Counted from the first letter of the stretch, positions 45,016 through 59,026 are shown. The stretch is 64,000 bases of DNA from Coptis chinensis (GCA_015680905.1 CM027378.1:56135501-56199500), one strand, 5' to 3'. Translations and numbers: made by a program. The notes: generated from the sequence alone by a model not told the origin.

Positions 45016-47179
45016 TTATTCCAGTTTGTTTTTCTTTAGTTTACGACTGTGTTTTAATATTTACATTGCCCCTGTTTTTATTAAAAGGTATATTAGGTCA
45101 TGGGACACCATTGTACTCACCTCTGTATAGCTCTTTGTTTAGTAATAATATGAAGTTAGGCTGGGATTGTATTTAACAATGTGATGTGTTCATCTTGCAG
45201 TTAAACTGCAAAGTATCACTAATTCGCAAATGATACTTGATTAAAATTCAATTTTTATTCAAAGTTTGTGTTATTAATTATTTTTGGTGTAGGGATTTTT
45301 TCCTCATACTGACATTCTGATTGAACTTCATGTTATATTAAGGAGAATTACATTTAGAATTTGCCCAAATGAAAGTTTTGGAACTACCCATTTTCAATTT
45401 GTATTTTTGTTTCACCAAAAAGCATCTCCGCAAAGACATTTTTTTTTTTTTTTTATGGATAAGGACATTCAGTTTTCATGATATGCTTACATATATCAAT
45501 GAAATTTCTTCTTGATGGTGACAAACTTCTGCATGCACTAGGCAAGATGACCACCACTGTCCACTGAAGAGGCTGTTGTTCCTAGAAGCATTACAGAATT
45601 TTATAGATGTAAATTGATCAGCAGAATCTATTATAGATGCAAATTGAACAACAGAACTTTTAGATTTTTGTTTAAACTTGTGCAGCAGCTCAAGTGCTTA
45701 ACTAATGGTAAATAGTGAAGAAAAAGAGACAAATGAAGAAGCTCCCACTCATTCCAGCAAGTTATATTTTCCCCCACTAAGCATTCTAGTAAGTTACTTT
45801 CAGTTGATACCTTGAGGTTGCTAGATTTTGATGGTAGTAACAGGATACATAAGCCATTATAGGCTTTGGAACTGTGAATCAGCCAATTTTTAATTGAGCC
45901 TAAGATCTGCCGTTGGATTGGGCTTTAGGCTTAACTTAAACTTTTGGAAAGTCGTCTTCAACCTTCAAATGGGATAAGCCCTTGAAGACTATAATGTAGT
46001 TGGAACCAACTAAACTTGAGCCCCAAACCTTTGGTTTGACCTTCTGAGAGTCAATTCGAACACAACTTTTGGTACTACAGAGTACAAGAAATGCTGGTTT
46101 TAAACTAACAGTTAAACAATACTATTTTGGTTTTAATTCACTTAATCATCAACTGATTATGTACCTAGTACTTGCTCAATATGGATTAAAAACGTTAAAT
46201 GCACTATAGTTTGAACTGGAGAGTTCAACCGATAACTTGTTTTAATATGAGGATCAATTTGATTTGAACATTCTTTCACTGGTTCGGCTAACATTCAAAT
46301 TGACTTGTTCGGAAAGTTCAATCGACTACCTAAATACATTATTATTATTCGAATCCGAATTGCCTTAACCTGCCATCATAATTGATAGCTGATGGAAACT
46401 AGTTGAACATTTGTCCTCTCACGAAATAATTTCATACTTTAAAACTACTTTATATTGAATAATTGATCTCTGAGTACTAGATTCATAAATTTGGAAGCTA
46501 AGTGTGTTGGCAGATATTCAAAATATAGGTTGTGCTTAATAAAAGAGAAAGTTTGTTGGCAATACTAAGTTGAGGAAAATGTAACGCAAAATGTTGAATA
46601 CATGTTTATAGGGCTTTGATTCTGTTTGGTAGGCGGTGGTATCTAGTACCAAATTAGTAGATAAATATAAAATGGCACAAGTGTTTTAAGAGACTTGGGT
46701 TTCACTAATTTTATGTCATGTCACTAACTGACTGACCAAAGTACCAAACTACAAGAAATAGAATTTGCTTTTATGCCATGGGTTTTGAACTTTTGATATG
46801 CATGATATGACCAAATAATTGGTACGATACTTTCCAACATCGTTCTAACTTCTAACTAATCAACAGGTAGATATTTTCATTTTTTTCACCTCCGTGACCC
46901 CTTGTATTTTCCATATGGGTACTTGCCGAGATATAGAGGAACAAAAACGTATGTGACGATAATTTGAAGTTTGAACCATGGTACAAAATATTAGGATAGA
47001 GCCACATATCGATATATGTATTGCAGATATATTCTCATATGTGGGAATATTTTATATTGGGGCATATGCAAATATCGTAATATATCTACATATATTAACA
47101 ATGATTCCTCGGTATATCTTGATATTTAATGTAAAAGGAAATGAAAAACTTGTGAACTAAAGTGTATCCGTTAAGAATG
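45016..47179. other. Intergenic, 3' flank of the BRCT-PHD gene
   Basis: The polyadenylation region probably lies in the first 200 bases (AATAAT near 45142). After that no gene is recognised. 46980-47110 is rich in ATATC/GATAT. Confidence 0.45.
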
Positions 47180-47187
47180 TTTTTAAT

Positions 47188-47950
47188 GGGTGATCTTGGA
47201 CATACCCATAAAAATACTCCCGTACCCTATAACTAACCCAGTTTTTGTCATACCCCAAATAACCGCTTCAATCCAATAATATCTTCCAAATTAATTTGAG
47301 ATATTTTCAATAAGGGTAAAGAAAGAGAAAAAACAAAAAGACCGAGAGACTCATTCCAAAAGGAAACAACAAATAAAAAAAATTGAAAATAATACTCTGG
47401 ACCTTGAAGAATCTTTGTGTTACTACAAAGACACTACACAATAAGAGAACTTCTATCTGAGGTAAAAAGAATGCCCAAAAAACAAATTGTTTTTTTCCTC
47501 TTCTAAAAGTTGCTTCAAATTTGATTTTTTTTTTTCTTATTGCAATTACTTCTTCTTCATCATTGTAGAAGAACGGTTAAAGGAGTTTAGTAGAAATATA
47601 TCAAATTGAAAATTTCTCAAGCGGAAAATGAGAAAAGAAATGAGAAGGAGCCAAAATGAGGAAAAAATACATTAATGGCTGATGAGTGAGAGGAGAAAGA
47701 CTAAATTCTACAATTTTATCTCTTTCTAATTCCTTTCGTAAAGGAGAAAAAAAAATGATAGAAAAAAAAGGAAAATAAGTGCGAAGGGTTTGTGTTTGCT
47801 GGAAGGATAAACACTTGTTTTGTTTTGTCTTTGATATACTTAATAAAAGAAAGGGTAATTCAGGAACCTAAATGTGTCTTAAACAATTTTATTTATTTAT
47901 TTCAAAGTTGGGGTATGGGAGTGTTTTTATGGGTATGTCCAAGATCACCC
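47188..47950. mobile_element. Non-autonomous TIR element, 8-bp target duplication
   Basis: 763 bp. Termini begin GGGTGATCTTGGACATACCC and match for about 41 bp in inverted orientation with two mismatches. TTTTTAAT flanks both sides (47180-47187, 47951-47958). An 8-bp target fits hAT, and Mutator (8-10 bp) is possible. The inside is A-rich and non-coding. Confidence 0.85.
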
Positions 47951-48004
47951 TTTTTAATTGGTATAAAATTAATAAGATTTAAATGGAAATTGATCCGGCC
48001 ATAA

Positions 48005-48443
48005 GAGCATCTGCAATGGGTGGTGTAAACCGTATAGAGTGGAAAGTTTACATTCTAAGTGTCAAAAATCTCTATCCAATGGGAGTGTTAAACCGTAGGT
48101 AATAGACTGAGGGGGTGGGGAATTACCCATCTAGATATTAGTTGATAAATAGCCCGGGCGACACTTGAACACATGTCTGAACGTTTAACTTGAAGTGACA
48201 TCCCTATCTATTTCTAAAGTTACAATTTGAAAATTTTAAACTCAGACGACACTTGAAGTGACGTCCCTTTTAAGTGTCATCCAAGTTTAAAATCAAATTT
48301 TTTTACATTTCTCCATTAGAAACAATAGATAGTGGATATTTATAGGTTATATAATAATTTACAATTGGAGTTGTAAAATCCTAATGGCACTTAGATGGAG
48401 CCTATGTGGAGGTGTAATTTTACACCCCCCATTGAAAATGTCC
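48005..48443. mobile_element. MITE with TAA target duplication
   Basis: 439 bp. The left end GAGCATCTGCAATGGG pairs with the inverted right end GGACATTTTCAATGGG. TAA is on both sides (48002-48004, 48444-48446), suggesting PIF/Harbinger. The GAGCATCT-x-CAATGG terminus is widespread in plant MITEs. GACACTTGAA motifs recur inside. Non-coding. Confidence 0.75.
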
Positions 48444-48739
48444 TAAAAAGGAAATTAGAAACAATAAAAAAAATTTGTTATTGATATTTTCTATAAAAAC
48501 TAATAAAATAAAGTTTTAATTGATTGAGTAAGATAATTCATCCGAATTTAAAAAGGGAAGTGCATTAAGTATACTAGCAAATTGGCACGCGCGTTGCGCT
48601 TGTGAAGCTAACAAAGTACAACAACAAAAATAAATATTTCAATATACTTTAACATGATTATAGAAATTTTAAAAGCGCGCACAAATTAGGGAGAAAAAAG
48701 AACATTATATCCGAACAAAACCAACTGAATACAGGAATT

Positions 48740-48742
<3 letters not shown>

Positions 48743-48794
<52 letters not shown>
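48743..48794. repeat. (AT)n microsatellite
   Basis: About 26 AT units near the 3' end of the Helitron. Confidence 0.95.
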
Positions 48795-48797
<3 letters not shown>

Positions 48798-50554
48798 AAT
48801 AAAAGCAAAAACGTAGCAGGTTAGGTCTAGAAACAATTGCAAGAAGAATACGTTCTTAAAAACTCTAAGGAACGAAATGTAAGCCAAACAAATGTTATTA
48901 CATAAGCAAAACTGATAGCGAGAATGTCTAATTCTTAGTTCTTACATCTACATCAGTTGCAGGAACATTGAATTTGCAAAAAAGTGAACGCTGAAACATA
49001 TTGTAAATTGAAGCATAAAAAATCAGCATGAGTCACAATGAGGACCTGCATGCGGGCTATCTTCATCTTGAGCCTGAACACTTCATATATGTTGTCCATT
49101 TGCATTGTACACTTAAATATTTGGTGACATGTCTAGTCTTCAAATCAAGCACGTTCTATCTTGGTGCATTCCTTAGCATGGTTGCATGTAAAAGTAATTC
49201 TTTTGAATTTAGACTCAACATTGATCAATAGCTCATTCTTGTATAGTCTTCAATTGAGGGTGCTTGGCGTTTAAGTAATGTTGCTGATAGAGAAAGTGGT
49301 CTGGATGAAAAACTTTTCTTCTGTGTGCAATGTTAACATGTATATTAAACAAAATTTGTCTGTAGAATCAAATTCCATTTTTAAAACAACACCATGGTCT
49401 TTGATATCTGTAAATTTACCAACTCAATATCTGGTAGCAAAAAAGAATGCAAAAGACAGGTAAAAATAATTAAATAAATAAAATATACTGCTAATAAGAC
49501 ATCCCATACAACAAAAGAAGAACTATTAAATACCTCATCGTTTTTATTCAGGGACATCATGCTAGCAAAAAGCACGGAATATAGACACTCAATGTTTGAG
49601 ATATGATAAAGCGTTGAGATATGTTCTTACGAGCATTCTGCATACATATGTTTTATCAGCAAAAACACATTGAGCAAATAAAAAGAGTACCTACTCACAT
49701 CAATTTGAGATAGAGAAAAGTCCTTACAATGTTAAGAGTTCGTTTCCAAAGCATGCATATGGATGTTTAAGCCAATTTTTGATAACTCTGTACACATTTT
49801 TTTCAAGTAAATTGGCACACCTTTTGCTTGCATCACTGAAAAAGTCATTATTGTTCGATCGATCAGTGAAAATCAAGTGATCTACAGTATATCCTTAACA
49901 ATAATTGAATGAGATGAGAAATATTTGAAGGTCTGGATAGATAAGAAATTAAGAATCAAATAAACACAGCTAAAAGTGTGTATGCCTTCCCAAAATTGAG
50001 TACATCCAACAATGAGCTTCCAAATGCATGACAATTCTCAATAGCAAATGTACTTCTCTTGATGTACTTGTGAACTTAATCGGACGCTTATATATTCAAA
50101 GGGACCTCGTTCTAACTTCAAAAGCCAAAGATATAATAGAAAAATAAGGGCCATATTACCCATATTGAGCCCACCGCCTATGACTTCGCCAAAGAGCCCT
50201 TACATCCTTTCAAAGACATTGAAGCCACCAACTATACCTATGTTACCTACGGTTGAGCATTTCGTAGAATATAGGCGGAGGCAATTTGACAAACCAGAAG
50301 TTTATATTACCACTTCATCTCTCCACATTGACAAACTACACACCAGTTCGTAAATGTTGTACTTATGTTCTCATAAGAAGTATATACTTTTTAACAAATT
50401 ATAGAGTACAACTTTATAATGAGAGCATGGAATTATATATATACTATATAATTGCTATTATATAGAATAGTAGTGGCTATGAACTATAGTCATATAGTGT
50501 CTAATAGTTATATTGTATCCGATATCATTTATTAATTATATAAATGCTAACTAT

Positions 50555-50684
50555 AGTGACAAACTACAATTTCCATAAGAATGGCCACTCCACCAGGTGG
50601 GCCTTCAATAAAAATGACAGCTCTTGCTGGGACACTATCCAGTTTGAACTGTCCCTGCATTACCGTCCATGCCTTAGTTGAAGC
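50555..50684 (-). pseudogene. Captured exon of a GH10 xylanase carbohydrate-binding module
   Basis: After an acceptor (TTTGCAG) the minus strand encodes ASTKAWTVMQGQFKLDSVPA and RAVIFIEGPPGGVAILM. This matches the repeated CBM (family 4/9/22-type) modules in plant GH10 endo-xylanase-like proteins, where W-x-x-xxG-F and VIFIEGPPPGVD are typical. The GH10 catalytic domain is absent. The fragment is in sense with the Helitron. Confidence 0.7.
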
Positions 50685-51353
50685 CTGCAAACTTCAGAAA
50701 CCATTACAAGTAAACAAAGACAAAGACAGTTGATAATCCTTTGATGCAAAAGCTTAAAAACTAAAGTCTCGGCGTGCTAATGGAATCAAATTATAAAAGC
50801 ATAAAGGAAGCAAACTCCTTAGGTCAGCCACCAGACCACATACTATGAAGGGCCAATACTGAAGTATGTTTCTACAAATAGGACTAAAGTAGTAGAAAAT
50901 GAAAACATACTAACTTGGTAATGCAGGTATCTGACTCTTGTACATCCCATTTTTGAACCCACAAAGTTATCCGTACTAATGTGGTCATTTCGAATTATTA
51001 CGATTTGGACTAACCACAAAGGCGACCTTATAATCAACTTTTTCCTGCACCCTTCCAGTTATTTCTTGCTGAATTCCATGCCAAGTCTCGGTTCGGTTAG
51101 TTGTATAAGAAAAGTATTAGCCAGATACTGGAAGTATTTTAACAAAGGCCTTGTTGTCGGAGCAGTAAGCATAACCTTCTGTAAGACTATATTGCCTTTT
51201 CTGAGTTCAATTTGTATTGGTTATTCTATATGTAAAGATAACTATGTTTCTTTGTTGCTTGATAAGAATCACAGTATTGGCATCTGCTAGTAATCGTAGA
51301 TCGTCATTTCAATCTCAAATAAATGAACTGATTGGTACATGCAAATTCTTCAG

Positions 51354-52082
51354 GAACCGAACTTTGCGGAGAGGAACGGATACAATCTTCGGATGAGCTT
51401 GTTGAAATGAGTCGGGGCCGATGGGAAGGCTGCCTTGCAATCGAGATATACACCACTAACATGGTGAGTCTTATTGACAGATTGCAGCCTCATTTCTCTC
51501 CTCCATCAGGGGAGTCGCTGAGGCAGGTGGAGTTTCGGATGATCCAGTTTCTTAATTCCACTGTTCTTGGTTGGCTTGCAAAGATGAGAATAGAGAACCT
51601 ATCATCACTCCCACCAAGTGAGAGCAATGGGTTTTCGCGACCACGAATCACACGTTCTACCTAACTTCGGCTAATGACCGAGATGGGCCAAATCCTTTAC
51701 CACATGGAGATCGCTTTCCAAGAGACCCGGGCAAGGCTTGACGAGGAAAAAAATTCGGTAAAAGCGAGGTTACGGTTTGTCACCACAACGGGGATCACTT
51801 AAACCGAGGCTGAAATCTCTTGTCGCGGAAGCCGGTACTCATGACCATCTTCATGAAGTAAATGTTGGAAGATCTTCCTCGATATGCTCATCTTCCATTG
51901 GTATCTTCACTCACGCGGTGCCAATCAAGTGTCTTGTTACGCGGCTCCTAGGATTCAGTCCAATAATGTCGCATAAGATCTGTATATATAGATGATTCTT
52001 CTATGATAGTACTACAACATTCGTTAAGAACGGGTTGGTAGGTAAAGAGGCTCAATGATACTGCACATCTGAGGCTTCTCTA
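51354..52082 (+). pseudogene. Phosphoglycerate-mutase-family (histidine phosphatase) fragment
   Basis: After TTCTTCAG the plus strand reads GTELCGEERIQSSDELVEMS, RGRWEGC and PSGESLRQVEFRMIQFLN, a plant histidine-phosphatase (phosphoglycerate-mutase-like) protein. The N-terminal RHG catalytic motif lies on an upstream exon and is not found here. After 51664 the frame shifts (family text ANDRDGP is one frame over). IGIFTHAVPIKCLVTRLLGF and SHKICI resume at 51777-51985. The natural C-terminus RLNDTAHLRLL ends at TAA 52080-52082, after a TAG in place of a codon following TGW. It lies antisense to the Helitron that carries it. Dead. Confidence 0.82.
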
Positions 52083-54049
52083 ATCAGGCATCTTGGCCAC
52101 AAACAGTTGGATGGCGTCAAACAGGCTGTAATCAACTGGTTGAGTAGAGTGTTCCGGGACAAAAGAACACGTTGCAATATGCAGCTGAGCAAAAATCAAA
52201 CAAAACCAACAAAGCACTAAAGTAACGAAATTATGTGTGATAAGCACATCCGTTAACTATGAAATTTTTTTTCTAAAGAATGCATCGAAACATTTTGGGT
52301 CCTTTAATATATTGTTCAAGTACAAAGGCATCCAATTTGACTTCAAGCACTTCAGTTGCAAGTTTACTATATAACAAAATTTATGGGATTTGTGCAAGTG
52401 ATAAGCATATGATTTCTTCTGCAAGTGAAGCATACATCTAGACTGCTTTTTTCAGTTGTAGGAAAAGGAAAACATCATTACATAGTTCAAAATACAGCCA
52501 ACACAAACCTTGAGTCTGCTAAAGACCTCACCAAGCAGCAGCAACAACAGCTATTAACCCAAACAAAAGACTTATCATTATTCACCACAATGCACCTTTG
52601 GTGAGCATGTCATTAAGGGTTTTTAACAGGAGATAACTCTAAAACCAATAAACCTATCTAAAACTACTGTAACCAGCTTTAACAATGGCCATGGAAGTGT
52701 AATGAACTTGACCGAGGTTCAAAAGTTAGTTAATGTGGCTGCATTGCATTTAATCCGATAGGTTGTACACTTGTACCTCTCGAACCTTTTCCCAGCTAAT
52801 GGCCTCTCTAACCGCTCGAATCTTTGTTTTGCATTTGTAAGAGTCCTAGCCAATTGAACTTGCAGCTGTAATGATAACCACAATTCATCATAAAAGAACT
52901 ATCTGAATCTTCTTTCCCATCTCCCTACAACCCTCACAATTAAATTTCAACCATCTACACATCGCAAGGCCCGAGTTGAGTGATTTCCAGAATTTGCTAT
53001 CTGTGTTTGGACTTAGGGTTTAGGGTTACACAACTAAACTCTAGGAGCAAATTTATATACACAACTATGTCTGTGAGAATAGTTGTGTATATACTCCACC
53101 AGGCATTTCGAGATAATTTACTTTGATCTCCAATATCTACTCTAAATGTTTCCCCTCTCCAGACATACCAAAGGGTGGAAAACGTTGTTGTCAACAGGAC
53201 AATTCATCTTCCATCGACACAGAAAAGGCCGAGCTGATAACTCCATACAACTTTTTCTAAAAGGGCAAGACTCATCATATTAGGGCAAAATTTTATCCCA
53301 AAACCCAATTTTTGAAACTAACAAAAAGTCATCAAGATATTTCATGCTTCTTAAAAAAAAAATCATAAATCTTCAAATAATGATTAGAGGCCAGTAGAAC
53401 GAAACTAACCTTCCTGCCAAAGTAGCGAAATAGTTGCAGATCCTCGAATGAGTAATTGCCAATCTATGAAATTTTTGAATAGGTTAAATGAAATATCTTA
53501 CCTTTTGAAATAGAGATATTATTAGGGCCGCATTGTTCTTTTTTGTTTTGTTTTGTTTGGCTATTACCTTTTAGGAGAAAGCGAATGAGAGATTTGAGAG
53601 AGAGAAAGCGTCGTAAGAAGAGAAGGCTGTTGATCCCAAGTATTTCAAGAGAGGCAAGAGATAATACGATTTTTTTTTACCTACTATTTGCAAAAAAAGA
53701 TGGAATACGTAGAGATTGAGAGGGAGACGAAAAGGGAAAGGATTAGTGTATTTATGGTAATTTAAGTCTTAATTTATGACTAATAAATATAGGCGTACAA
53801 TTCATATAGTCATATAGTGCGTGCATTTGGTTTTCAACCTGAATTTACACAAAACTCCTTTGTGATGGTGTTATAACTTAAGGGTATAAATGGAAATAAA
53901 AGTTGAAATGACAGAATAGTCCTTTTTAAAGGCATTGAATATTTTATTTTAATATCTAATCAAGGGTATTTAGTGGTAGATAAAAGGTTGGTCTAATTTA
54001 AAAGGTCAGGTTAATTATGGTGTACTTTACTAATAGAGATATATTTCAA

Positions 54050-54175
54050 TCTTAGAATTTCAAATCTAAGAAGCACAACTCTAATTTATGTCAAATTTTT
54101 GTGCATTAAGCCATTAAGTATTAGAATTTCAAATCTAGGAAACACAACTCTAATTTGTGTCAAATTTTCCATCTT
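54050..54175 (+). repeat. Two-copy tandem duplication, ~70 bp
   Basis: TTAGAATTTCAAATCTA then CACAACTCTAATTT and GTCAAATTTT occurs twice with a few differences, just outside the Helitron 5' end. Confidence 0.8.
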
Positions 54176-56122
54176 CATCAATCACTCTTACCTCTCAACT
54201 TTTTTTTTCTAATTAGTTCTTTCTCTCTTTATCCAATAAAAATATATCATTGTCTACTCTTTTAAGATTTCATTATTAATTATTTCATGAAGAGAAAATT
54301 AATTAACTTTGACTAGTCAAAGAGGAAAAATAGCTTGAGGACATAAGATGTAAGAAGTTGGAACAAAAATAGCAGAGGATGAAATGTTATCCAAAAGTTC
54401 AATTCAAGTTTTGGGAAGAAGATATATCAAGATATTTTGAAAATATCAACTTATACCGATATTGTCACGATATTTGATGATATATCTATGTTATTTACAA
54501 AAATATCAACTTATATCGTGATATTTGACTATATGTCAAGAATATTTACAATTTTTGCACCAAAAAATATCAAATGCATATCATTTGCAGAAATTTTGAT
54601 ATATATGGTAATATTTTGTGCTATGGATTTGACCACAGCCAGAATGACCACCCTGTAGTTTTATTCTCTTGCCAAACAGTGCTGTTTAACCTGTTAGTGC
54701 TATTCCAAAATTCAAACCAAATCAGGGATTCAACCGTGCATAATTTAAACACCAAATCGTGCAGGCTAGAAGCACCAACACCTAAGAAATTCATACTCCT
54801 TGTAGGCACAAGAAGATAAGAATAAGATGGAAAAGTAATTTGCCACTCGTACAGAAGTACAGTCTGTCCATGTTCTGACTTTGCTCACAAAGTCACAAAG
54901 AAAAGTGTCCATCCTTCACTCAAAGACATGCTGAAAGAGGGTGAGGTATAGATTGAAGCATTTAATATCTCTATTTTGAATGCTCTATTAACCAATCAAA
55001 TGTTGTACTGTGATCTGTGATATATACATTTCAGTGTTTAAGAAAAGCTCATATAAGACACCACTGTCCATCAGGCTCAAGTCCTTCGCTTCACACTACG
55101 TTTCAGCAACTATCTTCGCAGTCTGCTCAAACTTGTTTTATTTTACAATTTTATTTGACTTGTAATTATTCAACTACGAAAAAAATCGGAATGAGAATCA
55201 AAGTGCAAGATAAGAGGCACATGATTCCCTCACATGCCCACACTGACATCATCATATCTGGCCACGACTCTCCCTCTTTACTATGTTCCCAACATTCAAA
55301 CACCACGCGCCTTTTATAAACTAACTCATCTTCAACATCAAGTTATCAACAATACGTCGAGATTTTTTAATATACTAATCAAATGGAAAAAATAAAAATA
55401 AAAAGTTTGACATTTCTATTAAGTTCCTCTTGGGTACAAATTACAAATATAAAGTTTTAGGTATTTTTTAGCTGTACTTGGAGATTTTATTTATTTTATT
55501 TTTTTTTTTGATTGACAAATCTGATTTAAACAAGATCAGTAACTCATTTATGTGGCGGAATTCAAACTCTAGATTTTTGGTATCATCACCTAAAGATTTT
55601 ACCAATTTTACTAGTTAGTTGGCACCTGCGAGACTTCAAATTCATTACATTCTATCACTCAAAAATGCCCTACTGTCTATTGCATTCTAGGCATATTTAT
55701 AAATCTTTTAGCCCTTTCCAAATGAAAAAAAAAGAGTTGTTGAAATGTTGGTTCTCGATTTATTACACAATTGTCTACTGCATTTTTATTGAGATGCCAC
55801 CAGCCACTATACATTGCTTCTAGCCACTAACCAATGTGACAGTGTAATGTGGACCACATGAAAGAGTTCGGATATTGTAGTTTCGACAAATAAAAGAACG
55901 TATTTTGATATGGTTTTGAAACTTCTCTGTCGCTCGATTAGATATTTAGATCATGCCTATGCTGTGGACAAAGTGACAAACCATGGCCTTTAAATTTCAC
56001 CTATTCCCGCCAAATAACTGCAACCTTAGGAGGTTGTATATAGTCATTTTAACATACAATTTGACTAATGGAATCGTCATGGGTGACAGGCACAACTCTC
56101 CTTTTCTTTCACTGCAATAAAA

Positions 56123-56159
<37 letters not shown>

Positions 56160-59026
56160 AATAGGATAATAAAGAAATCAGTGAAATTATTAAACTTACA
56201 CCTGCCATTGATATTATTCTACTGATCTATTAATTTGTATACAAAAAATGTAGTTGTGGACTTGTGGTGGCATGTTTCTTCACACATCCGCCACTTCCTT
56301 TCCAGCTATCCGTTTTTTAATAAAGAATTACTTAGAATAATGGTGAAATAATCATTTAAACTTTATTCAAATAGATCTACTTTTTTTGTGAAAGTATTAT
56401 TCAATCTGTTCTCTGCCTTCGTACTTACAAGTTACAAAATTCCAAGCTCCTAGGCTTATCATCAGGATTCAGGATATGAATTTAATTACGGAATGCCATT
56501 CATTACAAAAACGTGGAATATCAGAGTATCCAATGTTGGTTGTTACTTGTTAGTGTTGTCTGAGATAAACTAATAAATGTCGTTTTAGTTTTTTTTTTCA
56601 GCAATCTTGTGTATGTACATTTTTCAGCATTCTTAAAGTCTTAATCTTCCAAATTTCAATAAATCCTCGATGTCTACCAGTTTTGTGTAGTCGATATAGT
56701 TAACTTTTGGCCTTTGGTTATAAATGCTGCAAAATTGAGGAATCAACATCAATAATACACGATATATTTGACGTGTCGGGATTCCATAGATCGGCATTTA
56801 AGTGGGCATCAAGATTCTCAACTACACTTATATGCCGTATCAGAATGAAAATCAACGAGATTTCTATTTTAAAGGTAACAAATATTCGAACTGTGAAGTG
56901 GTATTGAATATTGAGATAGGGGAATAGGCATATAGCTAACTTTGGCGTTATCTTTGAATGAGAATAATATGCCCTGATCTGCACATAGGCAGTTTGAAGA
57001 GTGAGCAGAAAACCGATCATAGCAACTGTGGGCTGTAATTAACTTTAATTGATCTGTCAAATTCTTCTGGAAGTACTTAATTGCAGCAGTATAATGATGG
57101 AAGCATTTCTTAAAAGAAAAACCAGTTACAGTAATGGGATTGCAACTAGTCGGAGATTTGCATGTGCCCCACAAGTGCAAACTTTGCTATTTACCTGTTT
57201 GGTGAGATTTATGTATTATTTTCATCTAAATGTCGTTAGAAACAATAATTTTGATAAATGTATGTAGTGCAAGTGGGTAGTTTAATTATAAGCTATAGTT
57301 CTTGATAATACCTCTTTACCATCAAATAACGTGGATTTATGAATTGATTACCAAAGATCCCAGAGCACCACCTAGATAAAATATGTGGCATTCAGAGTTG
57401 TTATTAGACTCACCAGTTGAATTATTAACTAAATTATGTTCTTCCAACTCCCAAGCAAGCTAAGGGCAAAGGCAGAAAGCAATAGATGCAGATTCGAATA
57501 TAATCAATATATTACTCTTGCGAAAATAATTGACCTATTATCCAAAGACAAGAACGTACCCCAATAAGAATATAAGATAAGGACCTACCATAATGATAAG
57601 AAGAGCAACAGGTGTTATGTTCCTTGATATCAAATTGATAATGTAATCAATAATCTGATGAATCGAGTTTGCATGGAATTACAAGTACTTGGGATGTGTA
57701 GATTTAGGCATTACAGAAGCTCCACAAGGAGAGATGTATGCTTTTAAGACTTAAAAGAGGCTTTTACACACTGCTCCTCGTTTGTGAAAACACTCAGATT
57801 TTTGTATTACAGGTCTACCTAATCACGTACTGGATGTAATATGAGATAATGGCTTGAAGGACAAAGATGAAAAGAGAAGATCTTGAAGAGCAGTTTGAGC
57901 CTGTAAATAGCAAAGAGAGAAATTGTGGGAATACGGACATAGCTCATCAAATGCTCAAAATTGTCTCACATTTGGCATTGATCAGCTTCATTGGTTCTGG
58001 GCTTTTGGCTTGCTTATAAGTTTTAATTAGCTTAAAGCATATTCCTCATTGATTTTGATTGGCTTGGCAGCCTTGGCTTGATTAATCCATCACAAAAGAA
58101 CTTCCATTTGTACCTTTCAATCTCTGAGTTGAAAGTTGAAACTGAATAAACCAATAATAAGTCAAGAGTCCCCCATTCCCCTGGACTAGCCAATTCTGTT
58201 TCTAAAAATAATGAGAAGATATCCATGTAGTATAGACGTATAGTACTAGAGAGTTATAAATCATAACAATGGGTTCTTGCAGCAATGTCTAAATGCAGAA
58301 CAAAAAATCTTCATGTAACTATGTAATATAGCATGGAAAAATACCTCAATTTCCATAATCTCTATCAAGAGTTCTGCAAGCAAGTACCTAAACAGTACAA
58401 CTATTCATTCTAGGATTCCCACAATGCAGTACATCGACACGTTCATGAAAAGTTAAAACTCAAAACCAAGTAACCAACCCCGTCAATTCAAATGAACCTG
58501 CAGGTGCAGGTGCAGGGTGCAGTCCCATTTAATTGTTTATCAGTTCATCACTTTACATCAGAGATATCCATATCATATGTGAACCAATTAAATAAGGGAA
58601 TTAAATAACTCATGTACTATACTGTTATTGTCAATTTGTCATTGGACTTATTTGGTCCCCCACATACTCACAGAGAACCTCAGGGAAATAGAAAAGATAG
58701 ACAGACAAAAAGATAGTCAGAAAACCCAAAGTAACAACACAACTACTTACCTGCAAACAATATCCATCATAAATTCTCAGATCATTCAAAAAAATAACAA
58801 AACAATATACAATATAATGTAGAAGAAGCAACTCATTAGATTAATAGGTAGAAAGATATGTACATAAACTTGGGACCAAAAACATAACTAAAGTAACTAA
58901 TACAAAGAACTAACTACGTAATAAAAGGTGACAAAATTTCCCGGCTATTGCATTGCTTTTGTACAAAGAAAGAATCAGATCTCTAGTCCGGTGAAATCTG
59001 ACAACCCACAATTTATTCCGATTTAT
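54176..59026. other. Intergenic, no gene recognised
   Basis: AT-rich. 54430-54640 is dense in GATAT/ATATC. Homopolymer runs lie at about 55496-55509 (T) and 56123-56156 (A). Several short open stretches exist with no recognisable protein. 58600-59026 is the 3' flank of the TPR/J-like gene. Confidence 0.45.

Larger units (their letters stand above)
48574..54039 (-). mobile_element. Gene-fragment-carrying Helitron, both ends visible
   Basis: On the minus strand the element starts at 54039 with TCTCTATTAGTAAAGTACAC preceded by A. It ends at 48574 with a hairpin (GCGC-AAC-GCGC, 48589-48599), about 11 bases, CTAG and then T. These are classic Helitron termini, inserted between A and T. The length is 5466 bp. 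No Rep or helicase reading is seen, so it is non-autonomous. It carries a xylanase carbohydrate-binding exon (minus) and a phosphoglycerate-mutase-family pseudogene (plus). A further unassigned coding-like minus stretch is near 52750-52870. The pairing of these two ends into one element is inferred from their orientation and structure. Confidence 0.75.

Noticed and set aside
50165-50353. Plus-strand 62-codon frame in the Helitron
   Set aside because: Pro/Ser-rich with no recognisable similarity; may be chance or another captured piece.
52750-52870. Coding-like minus stretch (RTLTNAKQRFERLERPLAGK) in the Helitron
   Set aside because: No family recognised and the frame is short; not listed as a gene.
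53011-53026. Telomere-like TTAGGGTTTAGGGTT
   Set aside because: Only two units; short telo-boxes are common in plant leaders and introns, so this is not an interstitial telomere.
54430-54640. Dense ATATC/GATAT stretch resembling 46980-47110
   Set aside because: Similar words but no alignable repeat unit or termini that I could define.
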